Assembly (NCBI GenBank): GCA_021740585.1
Contig: JAIOZM010000029.1
Span: 1-44,563, forward strand
Length of the DNA stretch: 44,563 nucleotides
Direction: 5' to 3'
Source of the DNA: Bacteroidales bacterium
GTDB lineage: Bacteria > Bacteroidota > Bacteroidia > Bacteroidales > GCA-2748055
The position numbers were made by a program, and so were the translations under genes. Shown in pieces: positions 9,335 to 18,319 of the stretch; position 1 is the stretch's first letter, and each line of letters opens with the position of its first letter. A model generated the notes under the pieces. That model saw only the letters and a program-made list of their open reading frames with translations, made no database searches and was not told where the DNA came from.

Positions 9335-9728
9335 TTCAAATCAAATTACTGTTGTTTAAAATCTCATTCAATGCCTTAGACACAAGTCGGGTGTAAAACA
9401 TTCATCGAAACCGAAGAATAATTTGTTAAATTGTGTTAAAATCTGAATAAAGGGGGAAATCCATGGATTTCGGCTTCGTTAAAAGACAGAAATCAGATAA
9501 ATAATAATACCGGATTGATATCTCCGAAAAGATGATCTGAGACAATTCCTGATTATCATTGTTGCAGGTTAAAACTAAGCTAAATCAAAATACTGTTGCG
9601 ATTTACACGCTACAACCCTAAATACCAATTGATTATAAAATCAAATGGTGATTGTATTTATATATAATGAAATTTGGTAATTTCCCCGATTAAGGGAAGC
9701 CTGGATTCCGTATTGTCAATAAATCATC
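9335..9728. other. Intergenic region between leuA and the receptor gene, with an inverted repeat
   Basis: About 390 bp without a gene. An imperfect inverted repeat at 9624-9649 (ACCAATTGATT, 4-nt loop, AATCAAATGGT; one mismatch) lies about 80 bp beyond the leuA stop and could help end that transcript, although its T-tract is weak. No exact TAnnTTTG promoter was found for the receptor gene. Confidence 0.35.
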
Positions 9729-11228
9729 CTAAATAATCTGACTCAAAGCATCAATATAAGCCTCAACCGAAGCGGTAATAATATCTGTTGAAGCGGAAAA
9801 TCCGTAATACCTGATTCCTTTGTTCTCAATCTGAACATGAACCTTACCCAAATCATCGCTTCCACGAGTGATTGCCTGAACCAGAAATTCTTCTACCTTG
9901 TTCTTCTTTTTAACAATTAACTTAACCGCAGAATAAGCTGCATCAATAGGCCCATTGCCTTCAGTGGTAGCTGTAAACTCTTCACCTTCAATTTCGAGAG
10001 TAACTGTTGCTACCGGTATTGTTCCTTTACCGGAGGCCACTTGTAATCTAACAAGGTGAATTTTGTTATTAGCGATTGCTTCCTCTTTTCCGGCCAAAGC
10101 CCTTAAATCTTCATCAGAAATATCTTTTTTCTTATCAGCGAGCTTTAAAAAGTCGTCATAAATATGATCGAGATTTTCTTTAGTAAATGTAAAGCCTAAA
10201 ATTGACAAGCGGTGCTTAAGGGCGGCTCTTCCGCTTCTGGCAGTAAGAACGATAGACGACTCATTTATTCCAACTGTTTTTGGATCGATAATTTCATAAT
10301 TCTCACGATTCTTCAAAACTCCATCCTGATGAATACCTGAAGAATGTGCAAAAGCATTTCTACCTACAATTGCTTTATTCGCCTGTACCGGCATGCGCAT
10401 AAGTGTAGAAACAAGGCGGCTGGTATTAAAAATCCTCCGGGTATTGATATTGGTTTGCAGATTCAAATGTTTTCTGCTTTTTAAAATCATCACCACTTCT
10501 TCCAGGGAAGTATTTCCAGCTCTCTCCCCTATCCCGTTCATGGTTACCTCTACCTGCCGTGCACCGTTAATAACACCAGATATTGTGTTAGCTGTAGCCA
10601 TTCCAAGATCGTTATGACAATGAGTAGAAATTATTGCATTATCGATATTTTTGACATTTTCCTTCAGATAGCGGATTTTTGCCCCAAATTCCTCCGGTAA
10701 TGTATAACCTGTGGTATCGGGAATATTTACCACGGTAGCTCCGGCCTTTATAACTGCTTCAATAACTCTGGCAAGATATTTATTTTCGGATCTTCCTGCA
10801 TCTTCAGCATAAAATTCAACATCCTCAACAAAGCTCTTCGCATATTTTACAGCAGCTATTGCACGCTCCACTATTTCGTCAGGATTAGAGTTCAACTTAT
10901 GATAAATATGATAGGATGAAGTTCCGATTCCGGTATGAATACGTGGCCTTTTCGCAAATTTCAGAGCATCTGCAGCCACTTCAATATCTTTTTTTACCGC
11001 TCTGGTAAGACCACAGATTATTGGTTCTGATATAGCTTTAGATATTTCTACCACCGAGTTAAAATCGCCCGGAGAAGAAATAGGAAATCCTGCTTCAATT
11101 ACATCTACACCAAGGAGCTCCAATGCTTTTGCAACTTCAATTTTCTCCACAGTATTTAACTGGCACCCCGGCACCTGTTCACCATCCCTTAAAGTGGTGT
11201 CGAAAACGTAAACTCTGTCTTTTGCCAT
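9729..11228 (-). CDS. leuA: 2-isopropylmalate synthase
   Basis: The 499-residue enzyme condenses acetyl-CoA with 2-oxoisovalerate, the first committed step of leucine synthesis. Seen: the HMGL-like TIM barrel with metal/substrate motif [12 protein letters not shown] at residues 10-21, GFPISSPGD, the metal-binding [11 protein letters not shown] near 203 and NGIGERAGN near 229, then a C-terminal regulatory domain from about residue 365 ([12 protein letters not shown] ... [16 protein letters not shown]) of the LeuA dimer/allosteric type that senses leucine. Other enzymes of this family (homocitrate, citramalate synthase) look similar, but length and the presence of a leucine-codon leader upstream favour LeuA. 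No leuBCD genes are in the window. Upstream bases 11245-11399 hold a short leader reading frame and a terminator. Confidence 0.9.
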   Translation of the reverse strand: MAKDRVYVFDTTLRDGEQVPGCQLNTVEKIEVAKALELLGVDVIEAGFPISSPGDFNSVVEISKAISEPIICGLTRAVKKDIEVAADALKFAKRPRIHTGIGTSSYHIYHKLNSNPDEIVERAIAAVKYAKSFVEDVEFYAEDAGRSENKYLARVIEAVIKAGATVVNIPDTTGYTLPEEFGAKIRYLKENVKNIDNAIISTHCHNDLGMATANTISGVINGARQVEVTMNGIGERAGNTSLEEVVMILKSRKHLNLQTNINTRRIFNTSRLVSTLMRMPVQANKAIVGRNAFAHSSGIHQDGVLKNRENYEIIDPKTVGINESSIVLTARSGRAALKHRLSILGFTFTKENLDHIYDDFLKLADKKKDISDEDLRALAGKEEAIANNKIHLVRLQVASGKGTIPVATVTLEIEGEEFTATTEGNGPIDAAYSAVKLIVKKKNKVEEFLVQAITRGSDDLGKVHVQIENKGIRYYGFSASTDIITASVEAYIDALSQII

Positions 11229-11244
11229 TTCTGTTATTTTTGAT

Positions 11245-11283
11245 AAAAAAAATACCGGAAAACACTCCTTATAATGCTTTCCG
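11245..11283 (-). terminator. Attenuator terminator in the leuA leader
   Basis: On the minus strand a 9-bp stem (CGGAAAGCA / TGTTTTCCG, one G-U pair) with a 10-nt loop is followed by GTATTTTTTTT. It ends only about 17 bases before the leuA start codon and about 150 bases after the flavodoxin stop, so it is better explained as a leader attenuator of leuA than as the terminator of the upstream operon. Confidence 0.65.
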
Positions 11284-11351
11284 ATAACTCAGGCTAATTG
11301 TATGCAAAAATGCTAATTATTATAATAAAAAGCTACTAATACTTATATTTT

Positions 11352-11399
11352 TTACAAAAAGACCCTAAATTTACTATTAAATAGTAAGTTATAAGTCAT
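11352..11399 (-). CDS. Putative leucine leader peptide upstream of leuA
   Basis: A 15-codon frame, MTYNLLFNSKFRVFL, lies between the flavodoxin gene and the terminator at 11245-11283. It has two adjacent Leu codons (TTA CTA) and a final Leu (TTG), as expected if ribosome stalling on leucine codons controls the terminator. The Leu codons fall inside a perfect 17-nt palindrome (TTACTATTAAATAGTAA, 11371-11387). Leu content is lower than in classical leu leaders and no clear antiterminator was found, so this remains a candidate. Confidence 0.4.
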   Translation of the reverse strand: MTYNLLFNSKFRVFL

Positions 11400-11433
11400 T
11401 GCGACTTCCTATATAAAACTATTCCAAAAAAAA

Positions 11434-11940
11434 CTAAGTGAATTCTTTTTTCAAATTCTCAACCCAATTTTTTACACGGTCCTTATTCATACTACCTTGA
11501 TTTTCATAATCAATAGCAAGTCCTAAAAACTGATCGCCTACGACCGCTTTACTTGACTCAAAACTATAGCCTTCGGTAGAAGTGTAACCCACCAGCTTAG
11601 CTCCTTTTTCAATCAATATTTCGGCCATAAGTCCAATTCCATCAACAAAGTTCTCCGGGTATTTCTTCTGATCGCCCAGTCCAAATATGGCAAAAGATTT
11701 ACCTTTCAGGTCAAAATCCTCAAGATCGGGAATAAACTCATCCCAATAATTTGGCAATTCTCCATCAAACCAGGTAGGAACACCAAGTATATAATTATCG
11801 AAGCTAAGGAAATTGTCGGAATTCAGGTCCTCAACATTTACTGAATCAATGGTATTTTCGCCAAATGCTTCTATGATTCGCTGAGCAATTTTAGCAGTCT
11901 TCTGTGTATTGTAACTATAAAATATGGCTGTCTTTTTCAT
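11434..11940 (-). CDS. fldA: Flavodoxin, long-chain type
   Basis: The 168-residue protein has the flavodoxin layout: an FMN phosphate loop near residues 8-17 (FYSYNTQKTAK, where the family's usual TGNT reads TQKT), the first isoalloxazine loop around 57-66 (PTWFDGELPNYW) and the second around 87-101 (FGLGDQKKYPENFVDG). The insertion after residue 120 (LVGYTSTEGYSFESSKAV) marks it as long-chain. Flavodoxins carry electrons at low potential in the cytoplasm. It starts 9 bp after the E1 gene stop, so it belongs to the E2-E1-flavodoxin operon, an unusual location. Confidence 0.88.
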   Translation of the reverse strand: MKKTAIFYSYNTQKTAKIAQRIIEAFGENTIDSVNVEDLNSDNFLSFDNYILGVPTWFDGELPNYWDEFIPDLEDFDLKGKSFAIFGLGDQKKYPENFVDGIGLMAEILIEKGAKLVGYTSTEGYSFESSKAVVGDQFLGLAIDYENQGSMNKDRVKNWVENLKKEFT

Positions 11941-11949
11941 TTTAAATAT

Positions 11950-13989
11950 TTAGTAATTAACCAGTTCCTTACATTTATCATAAATCTTATTTGCATCCGG
12001 AAGTATTGCTTTTTCCAGTATTCTGTTGAATCCAACAGGAGTAAAGGTAGATCCGACTCTCATTACAGGTGCATCGAGGAATTCAAATGCTTTCTCGTTT
12101 ATTAAGGAAACCAGTTCGCCTCCAAAACCGCCAAATACTTTATCTTCATGAACGATAATTACTTTCCCGGTTTTCTTTGTCGTATTCAAAATAGCATTTT
12201 CATCGAGCGGACTTAAGGATCTTAAATCCATTACTTCGGCTGAAATCCCTTCAGTTTCAAGTTTCTCAGCTACATCAACACACATTGGCGTAGTATTTCC
12301 ATAGGTTATAATGCTGATATCAGTTCCTTCTTTCCTGATTCTGGCTTTTCCAAAGGGGACTTCAAAATCGTCGGGAATAGAGCTGGCTACTTTTGGTGAG
12401 TTATACAATGCCTTTGGCTCCATAAAAATAGTAACGCCTCTTGACCTTATAGAAGTTCTTAGTAATCCGGCGGCATCATCTGCATAGGAAGGATAAACCA
12501 CCCTGATTCCGGGAAAGGTGGTTAAAGAACCTTCGATATTTTGCGAATGATACAATCCACCTCCGATATAACCACCTGATGCCAGACGAACAGTGATATT
12601 TGGCGAGAACTTTCCATTAGTCCTCCAATAATCGTGAGAAGTATCTACCAGCTGTTCCATAGCCGGCCAGAAATAATCGGCAAATTCAGCTCCTTCAACA
12701 ACAATTCTGATTTTATCGTTAAACCGGCTCATACCATTGGCGGTACCCATTATAAAATCTTCAGCAATCGGAGCATTAAACACCCTTTCTTTGCCAAATT
12801 CCTGTTGCATTCCTTTCGATACATTGAAAATCCCCCCTTTATCTTTATTAGCGATATCCTGTCCCCAGATAAAAGTATCCGGATTATGACGGAATTCAGC
12901 TTTAAGCGTTTCATTTAAGCCCTCGATAAGTTTCTTAGGTTCGCCTTTAAAATTATGCAATCCTTCAGGATAAGTTTCGCTAACATAAGGTTCAGGGATT
13001 ACAAAATCGAAGATGGAAGCAGGATCAGGATCAGCAGATGACAGGGCTACTTTATGTGCAGCTTTTACAATTTCCTTGGTTTCTGCTTCAAAAGCAAGAA
13101 TTTCTTCTTCAGTAAACCTCTTATACCGAATAAGTAATCTTCTGTATTTTGCCAATGGATCATATTCCATTACATAATTCATCTCATAATCGTCGCGATA
13201 CAAATCGTGACGGTCGGAATTAGAATGAGAATGAATCCTTACACAATTTGCATGAACAATAACAGGTATTTCATTTTCCTCAACAAATTTTTTGGCTTCG
13301 GTCATGGCATTCATGGAGTCGAAGACATCTTTACCATTGCAATGGATAATTTTCAGATTCTTAAAACCAGAAAAATTATTAGCTACTTTTCTATTTGCTG
13401 TTTGGTCTTCTTTGGGTACCGAAATCCCATAGCCATTGTCCTGAAAGACAAATATAACCGGTAGTTTTTCATTACTCGCGCCGTTAATTGCCTCATACAC
13501 ATAACCTTCCGATACTGACGACTCGCCTTGTGAATTTATTACAACACCTTTTACACCGTATCTTTTTAGAGCCCTTCCCAAACCGGTAGCATGTAAGGCA
13601 TGATTCCCTGTACAAGAAGAGGTGTTATGAATATTCCATTCAGGCTTGGCAAAATGATTCGACATATGTCTTCCCCCTGAAGCAGGGTCAGCGGCTTTGG
13701 ATATCCCATTCAGAATAATTTCTTCAGCAGTAAGACCAGCCGAAATGGATGTAAGCATATCCCTGTAATAAGGAAATAAATGATCTGTTTCTTTGTCAAA
13801 AACCTGACCAATGGCAAGTTGTATTCCATCGTGACCTGCATAGGGAGCATGATATGACCAGCCAATTGCTTGTTTTAGATAGTTAGGTGCACGGTCGTCG
13901 AGAGCACGTCCCAAACTCATAAGTTTAAACCACTTTGCAAGTGTTTCTTTATCTGTTTTTTTTATATGAAATTTAATATTATCAGTCAT
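11950..13989 (-). CDS. 2-oxoacid dehydrogenase E1 component, fused alpha and beta subunits
   Basis: The 679-residue thiamine-diphosphate enzyme decarboxylates a 2-oxoacid and passes the acyl group to lipoyl-E2. The alpha half (about 1-320) contains HDGIQLAIGQVF, SGGRHMSNHF and the TPP/Mg site GESSVSEGYVYEAINGA ... FVFQDNGYGIS; the usual GDG reads GES, keeping an acidic ligand. The beta half (about 350-679) contains NPDTFIWGQDI, RVFNAPIAEDFIMGTANGMS, FADYFWPAMEQLV and YPSYADDAAGLLR. Fused alpha/beta E1 next to E2 is common in Bacteroidota and is usually annotated as branched-chain or pyruvate type; substrate cannot be settled by eye. The 12-bp spacing after E2 and 9-bp spacing before flavodoxin imply one operon. 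No E3 gene is nearby. Confidence 0.9.
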   Translation of the reverse strand: MTDNIKFHIKKTDKETLAKWFKLMSLGRALDDRAPNYLKQAIGWSYHAPYAGHDGIQLAIGQVFDKETDHLFPYYRDMLTSISAGLTAEEIILNGISKAADPASGGRHMSNHFAKPEWNIHNTSSCTGNHALHATGLGRALKRYGVKGVVINSQGESSVSEGYVYEAINGASNEKLPVIFVFQDNGYGISVPKEDQTANRKVANNFSGFKNLKIIHCNGKDVFDSMNAMTEAKKFVEENEIPVIVHANCVRIHSHSNSDRHDLYRDDYEMNYVMEYDPLAKYRRLLIRYKRFTEEEILAFEAETKEIVKAAHKVALSSADPDPASIFDFVIPEPYVSETYPEGLHNFKGEPKKLIEGLNETLKAEFRHNPDTFIWGQDIANKDKGGIFNVSKGMQQEFGKERVFNAPIAEDFIMGTANGMSRFNDKIRIVVEGAEFADYFWPAMEQLVDTSHDYWRTNGKFSPNITVRLASGGYIGGGLYHSQNIEGSLTTFPGIRVVYPSYADDAAGLLRTSIRSRGVTIFMEPKALYNSPKVASSIPDDFEVPFGKARIRKEGTDISIITYGNTTPMCVDVAEKLETEGISAEVMDLRSLSPLDENAILNTTKKTGKVIIVHEDKVFGGFGGELVSLINEKAFEFLDAPVMRVGSTFTPVGFNRILEKAILPDANKIYDKCKELVNY

Positions 13990-14001
13990 TTTACTATTAA
14001 T

Positions 14002-15333
14002 TTACACAGTTCGGTTTATATCAAAATTTTCAAGGTAATCAGAAACCCGCTTAAGAAAGGATCCACCTAAAGCTCCATCAATTATTCTATGGTCGTATGT
14101 TAAGGATAAAAACATTTTATGTCTTATTCCAATTACATCACCTTCAGGAGTCTCAATTACAGCAGGTTTTTTCTCAATTGCGCCAACGGCAAGGATGGCT
14201 ACCTGGGGTTGATTAATTATTGGGGTTCCTATGGTATTCCCGAAAGATCCAAAATTAGTTACTGTAAAGGTTCCTCCCTGGATTTCCTCGGGTTTTAATT
14301 TCGATTCCCGTGCACTTGAAGCCAATCTGTTCAATTCTTTGGTAAGGCCGGAAAGATTATAATTATCAGCATTCTTAATTACAGGAACTATCAGATTATA
14401 ATCGGGAAGAGCTACAGCAATGCCCAGATTAATATTCTTCTTAATAATGATATTATCACCATCAACAGAAGAATTAATCATAGGAAAATCTTTCAGTGCC
14501 TTAACCGCTGCTTCAAGGAAAATGGGTAGGTAGGTAATTTTCTCACCTTCTCTTTTCAGAAACTGATCTTTAACCTTGCTTCTCCAGTTTACTATTCTTG
14601 TAACATCCGACTCAATCATATTGGTTACATGGGCAGAAACTTTCACAGAATTAATCATATGATCGGCGATCAGTTTTCGCATTCTACCCATTTTCTTTAT
14701 TTCATCCCCTCCAGAAATACTTACAGGTGGAGGAGCTGCTTCGCTACTCTGGGCAGAGACACTTTTCTGACTCTCGGAAGCTTGTGTGGGAGTTTGAGTT
14801 TGAGTTTCAGCTTTAACTCCGCTCCTATTCTTAACAAAACTCAGGATATCATCTTTTTGAACGCGTCCGTTAAGTCCTGATCCCGGAATGGAATCTAATT
14901 CTTGTTGAGAAATTCCTTCTTCTTTAGCAATTTTCTTTACGAGTGGGGAATAAAATCTTCCTGAAACCGATTCAATGGTCTCCGCTGCAGCGGGTTTTAC
15001 TGCTGCATCAGATTTTTTTGTTTCTGTCTCCTGAATTTTCTCAGCAACTACAGTCGCTGTTTCAGGCTTAGAATCATCAACTGCGGCGTCTCCATCCATG
15101 TTTATGATAGCAATAACAGATCCCACTGCTACAATATCATCGAGCTTGTACAATATTTTTTGTACAACTCCTTCTACAGGACTAGGGATTTCTGAGTCAA
15201 CCTTGTCTGTAGCAATTTCAAGAAGCAAATCATCTTCAACTACTTTGTCGCCTTCTTTTACGAACCATTTTGTAATTGTTGCCTCTTCAATACTTTCGCC
15301 CATTTTGGGCATTAATATTTCAAATAGTGCCAT
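14002..15333 (-). CDS. 2-oxoacid dehydrogenase E2, dihydrolipoamide acyltransferase
   Basis: The 443-residue acyltransferase has one lipoyl domain (residues 1-80, lipoylated Lys in EIATDKVDSEI), a linker, a peripheral-subunit-binding domain around 127-167 (YSPLVKKIAKEEGISQQELD ... GLNGRVQKDDIL), a Gln/Ser/Thr/Ala/Pro-rich linker, and the catalytic core from about 210 with the active-site TYDHRIIDGALGG. It transfers the acyl group made by E1 to CoA. It is the first gene of the operon with E1 and flavodoxin. A TATTTTTG matching the -7 box (15364-15371, minus strand) lies about 30 bp before the start codon. Branched-chain 2-oxoacid or pyruvate specificity is undecided. Confidence 0.92.
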   Translation of the reverse strand: MALFEILMPKMGESIEEATITKWFVKEGDKVVEDDLLLEIATDKVDSEIPSPVEGVVQKILYKLDDIVAVGSVIAIINMDGDAAVDDSKPETATVVAEKIQETETKKSDAAVKPAAAETIESVSGRFYSPLVKKIAKEEGISQQELDSIPGSGLNGRVQKDDILSFVKNRSGVKAETQTQTPTQASESQKSVSAQSSEAAPPPVSISGGDEIKKMGRMRKLIADHMINSVKVSAHVTNMIESDVTRIVNWRSKVKDQFLKREGEKITYLPIFLEAAVKALKDFPMINSSVDGDNIIIKKNINLGIAVALPDYNLIVPVIKNADNYNLSGLTKELNRLASSARESKLKPEEIQGGTFTVTNFGSFGNTIGTPIINQPQVAILAVGAIEKKPAVIETPEGDVIGIRHKMFLSLTYDHRIIDGALGGSFLKRVSDYLENFDINRTV

Positions 15334-15493
15334 TTAACTGATTGTTAATAAGAATTTTACCCTCAAAAATATGAAGGTTATTACTTGTTATTTTTTTGGT
15401 TATTATTAATATCCTTTCAGACATTATAGTTGCTTAACAACGAATTTCCGAAATTGTTTTGAAAAAAACGACTAATTTGCAATAAATTATATG

Positions 15494-16441
15494 CTATTCT
15501 TCTTCATATCCGGAGAATTTCAGTTTCAAAATCAGAGGACTTAGCAAAGCTTGTTGTTTTAAGTCTGAAGTGTGCAAATTTGAACTTATTCTCCAGATAT
15601 CAACATCGGGATACTGGATATTTAGGATCATAGATATTAAAGATAAGGACTTGGGTCCAAGAGGTGCCAGGATAATATTTGACTGCATTCGGAGTTCCAA
15701 AATAAGATTTGTCAAAATATCCATCGTTTCATTCAGGTTTTTGAGAGGATAATTTATCATATTCCGCATATCAATTTCACTAATAACATTCTTATTATTA
15801 GAAAAGATCAAATCTACATATTCTTTTGGAGCAGGATCTGCATATAAAAGAATAGTCTTATCCGGTTTAATCAACTCTTTAATGTATTCAGCTTTACCGG
15901 CCTCGAGTCCGAGTCCGATAATCAGGACTTTTGGTTTTTCTGAATTCAGAATTTTAGCATTGCTGACTATTGATTCTGCAGCCCGGATAGATTTTGGTTT
16001 TTTAGATTTAATATAATGAACCGGAGTGTAACTATAATAGATATGGATTTCATTATCCATATTTTCCAAATGAGCAAAAAAGTTCAGTATTGAATAAAAC
16101 CAGACTTTTGTCATTCCTGAATAATCAACCAGTATATTTAACTCCCTGTGATTATTTTTAGCCGCAAATTTTTCAAGAAAGCTAAGCAAGTCAGAATTTT
16201 CATCCAGCCCTACATTAAGTAGGTCAAAACCTTTTTCCTTGAAAATTTTATTTTTCCCTGCCTTGAAAATTTCGTAGTGTTTTTTTGCTGATGCCAGAGC
16301 AATTTTTTTGTCGGCAACAATAGTATAATTCGAAACAAGCCATGTGCATCTTTCTTCGAAGCCTGAGGAAGCAATGAACAAATCGAACTTAACAGACTCA
16401 AGTATCTCAATACCAACTTGATTACTTCCAACTAAATCCAT
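15494..16441 (-). CDS. Unrecognised protein with two Rossmann-like lobes (CARF-like pattern)
   Basis: The 315-residue cytoplasmic protein has no family I can name. It looks like two similar halves. The first begins with FDLFIASSGFEERC and contains LNILVDYSGMTKVWFYSIL (about 108-126); the second begins with KVLIIGLGLEAGKAE (about 173) and contains NIILAPLGPKSLSLISMIL. Both have a hydrophobic strand, a small-residue loop and later a strand-G-x-T/P-K-helix element, the pattern seen in CARF-type Rossmann nucleotide sensors (which often carry a GGTK-like motif). No nuclease, HTH or membrane segment is visible. It has its own good promoter at 16467-16496 and sits between a serine hydrolase and the E2 operon with no obvious functional link. 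The CARF relation is an inference. Confidence 0.75.
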   Translation of the reverse strand: MDLVGSNQVGIEILESVKFDLFIASSGFEERCTWLVSNYTIVADKKIALASAKKHYEIFKAGKNKIFKEKGFDLLNVGLDENSDLLSFLEKFAAKNNHRELNILVDYSGMTKVWFYSILNFFAHLENMDNEIHIYYSYTPVHYIKSKKPKSIRAAESIVSNAKILNSEKPKVLIIGLGLEAGKAEYIKELIKPDKTILLYADPAPKEYVDLIFSNNKNVISEIDMRNMINYPLKNLNETMDILTNLILELRMQSNIILAPLGPKSLSLISMILNIQYPDVDIWRISSNLHTSDLKQQALLSPLILKLKFSGYEEE

Positions 16442-16466
16442 AAATAATTTACACCTGATGAACAGG

Positions 16467-16496
16467 CAAAATTAATTTTCCTGAATAAGTATGCAA
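16467..16496 (-). promoter_or_regulatory. Bacteroidota-type promoter for the Rossmann-like protein gene
   Basis: On the minus strand, -33 TTG (16494-16496) and -7 TAATTTTG (16467-16474) are separated by 19 nt. The predicted start near 16461 gives a 5' leader of about 20 nt before the ATG at 16441. Confidence 0.6.
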
Positions 16497-16507
16497 GGAA
16501 ATCAGGA

Positions 16508-17845
16508 TTATAATTCAGGATTTTTTACAGGAATCTTTTCTATAGGATTAACATTGTTATTTTCCATGGAAGTAAAGAGGTTATATTCAGGCCATTCCTT
16601 TACTCTGTAGCTTGCAGCAAAAATAATTTTGGATAATTTATTATGAATCCGGGTTCGTTTATAGGATGATGTATTTAATAAAACCACCCAATTTAATCCA
16701 TTTTCCATTCTTACCACAAATGTGCTTGTCCCGGAGAGAGATCCGGTTCTCCACCAGGTCCCGTGCTGATCACTTCCTCTCCATCCAAATAAACCTTTAC
16801 CTGCACTTTTAGGATCTGCCATGTTGTAAACACTTGTAGAATCGAGAAAGTCAGGTACATTATTAAATCCATCAATTGAGCAAAGAAATTTTGCCAGCTC
16901 CGGTGAAGAAGCCACCCAGCCACCTGCAGGACCAATAAGCGGGATGTTATTCCCTCCGTATGATTTAGGCACCATTCTGCCTGATCCATCAAAAGCCAGG
17001 CATTGGGAGGATCCGGCTGGTTCGTAATATCTTACTTCGTTTGGGAGTTTTTCATGATACAAGCTCGATCCGATATGCATATCATTTATTCCCATTGGTT
17101 TAAGAACATTCATTACCACATAGTCCTCATAATACAATCCCGATTTTTTTTCGATGATTTTACCCAGAATAGCATAACCCAGATTAGAATAGGAATATTC
17201 AGTACCCGGATTATAATATAAGTTTTTCTTCAATTCATAACGAATCAACTTCTCCAGATCGTCTCCTGGAGCATTCTTCATTTTCCGGTTAATTATATCA
17301 GAATTAAACAGAGGATCACCACTCCTTCTTGACCAGCCGGCCGTGTGATTTAATAATTGACGAACACTCACCTCATCAAACCGCTTGTCTTTAAAATCGA
17401 GATAAATTTCATCATTTAATATCCCCTCTTTACCAAAAACTTTATCATCCAGACTGAGAATATTGTTTTCTGCCATGTGAATTACTGCCACTGCTGTAAT
17501 CAATTTAGACACACTGGCCAGTCTAAAAAGGTGACCCGGCTGAACACTCTGACCAGTCTCTTCATTTGCCATCCCAAATCCCTTGGCGTAAATTAATTTT
17601 TCATCCTTGGTAATAGAAACAGAAGCTCCTTTTATATTATAATGTTCAATGAAAGATTCAAATAATTTATCGATATAAATGGCTTGTTCGAAATGTGAGT
17701 CACTATTTTCAAGATTTAAGGCAAAAGAGAGATTCTCATCATTAATAATAGAATTTCTATTTGTCTTATCAGAAAAACTTATCGCAATTTCCCCAAAGAA
17801 AAACAGGACCATAAGTCCGGAAAATATTAGGAATCTAAATTTCAT
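16508..17845 (-). CDS. Serine beta-lactamase-fold hydrolase (class C/DD-peptidase/esterase type), exported
   Basis: Start chosen at ATG 17845, because it places a signal/anchor helix (FRFLIFSGLMVLFFFGEIAI) at the N-terminus; an upstream ATG at 17890 adds 15 charged residues. The ~445-residue product has the beta-lactamase/serine-hydrolase motifs: SVSK (S-x-x-K nucleophile, in FRLASVSKLITA), QLLNHTAGW, YSYSN (Y-x-N, in EYSYSNLGYAILG) and RTGSLSG in place of K-T-G. Family members act as D-amino acid peptidases, esterases or lactamases in the periplasm; the substrate cannot be predicted. The gene lies between the large gene-free RNA-bearing interval and the Rossmann-like protein gene, and is probably transcribed alone. 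Confidence 0.85.
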   Translation of the reverse strand: MKFRFLIFSGLMVLFFFGEIAISFSDKTNRNSIINDENLSFALNLENSDSHFEQAIYIDKLFESFIEHYNIKGASVSITKDEKLIYAKGFGMANEETGQSVQPGHLFRLASVSKLITAVAVIHMAENNILSLDDKVFGKEGILNDEIYLDFKDKRFDEVSVRQLLNHTAGWSRRSGDPLFNSDIINRKMKNAPGDDLEKLIRYELKKNLYYNPGTEYSYSNLGYAILGKIIEKKSGLYYEDYVVMNVLKPMGINDMHIGSSLYHEKLPNEVRYYEPAGSSQCLAFDGSGRMVPKSYGGNNIPLIGPAGGWVASSPELAKFLCSIDGFNNVPDFLDSTSVYNMADPKSAGKGLFGWRGSDQHGTWWRTGSLSGTSTFVVRMENGLNWVVLLNTSSYKRTRIHNKLSKIIFAASYRVKEWPEYNLFTSMENNNVNPIEKIPVKNPEL

Positions 17846-18319
17846 GAGTTTAATTTTTTTTACATGCCTCAGGGCTTCTGCACTATCCATTTATCAAAAC
17901 AGACCTGTTAAGGCTATCGAAGCAATACATCACATTCATACCTGAAAGAAATGAAGACCCTGCTTTGTTTTAAAATTTATATTTATTTCGGCAGGCAAAT
18001 CTTTTTGAGTATGCATGTTTCAAAGAGCTTAATCAGAACAACTATTCTTTCTCTGCAAAAGTAATTCAATATTTTTATTCAATTCAAATAAAGATGCTAA
18101 CCGATTATTTCAGATATTAACAATTATCGTATATATATCATGTTTTCAAGTATTTACACTAGTTTTATTTGTAAGGAAACTTCTTTTAAAAACCATGAAA
18201 AATGACCGCATTTCCATGTTAAATAACATAACACGCCCTTCAAAAAGGGACTTTAATGTATAAAATACATTCCTTAATCAAACAATTAAGAGAGGGGGGG
18301 TGAAAGAAGGGGTTGAAAG

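Noticed and set aside
11371..11387. Perfect palindrome TTACTATTAAATAGTAA as a repressor operator
   Set aside because: It lies inside the leader reading frame and is composed of A/T-rich bases, so chance or a role in the leader RNA is at least as likely.
12634..12918. Plus-strand frames opposite the E1 gene and similar antisense frames in uvrA, dnaE and the receptors
   Set aside because: All are antisense or out-of-frame shadows of well-supported genes without domains of their own.
11950..13989. E1 as an inactive enzyme because GDG reads GES
   Set aside because: An acidic ligand and the DNGYGIS segment are kept and both halves have their other motifs; the change is within what a functional variant could tolerate.
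17946..18319. Short hairpins CCCTT/AAGGG (18236-18249) and AATGTAT/ATACATT (18255-18271) as genes or riboswitches
   Set aside because: They are small, AT-rich and lack any recognisable aptamer; possibly weak terminators only.
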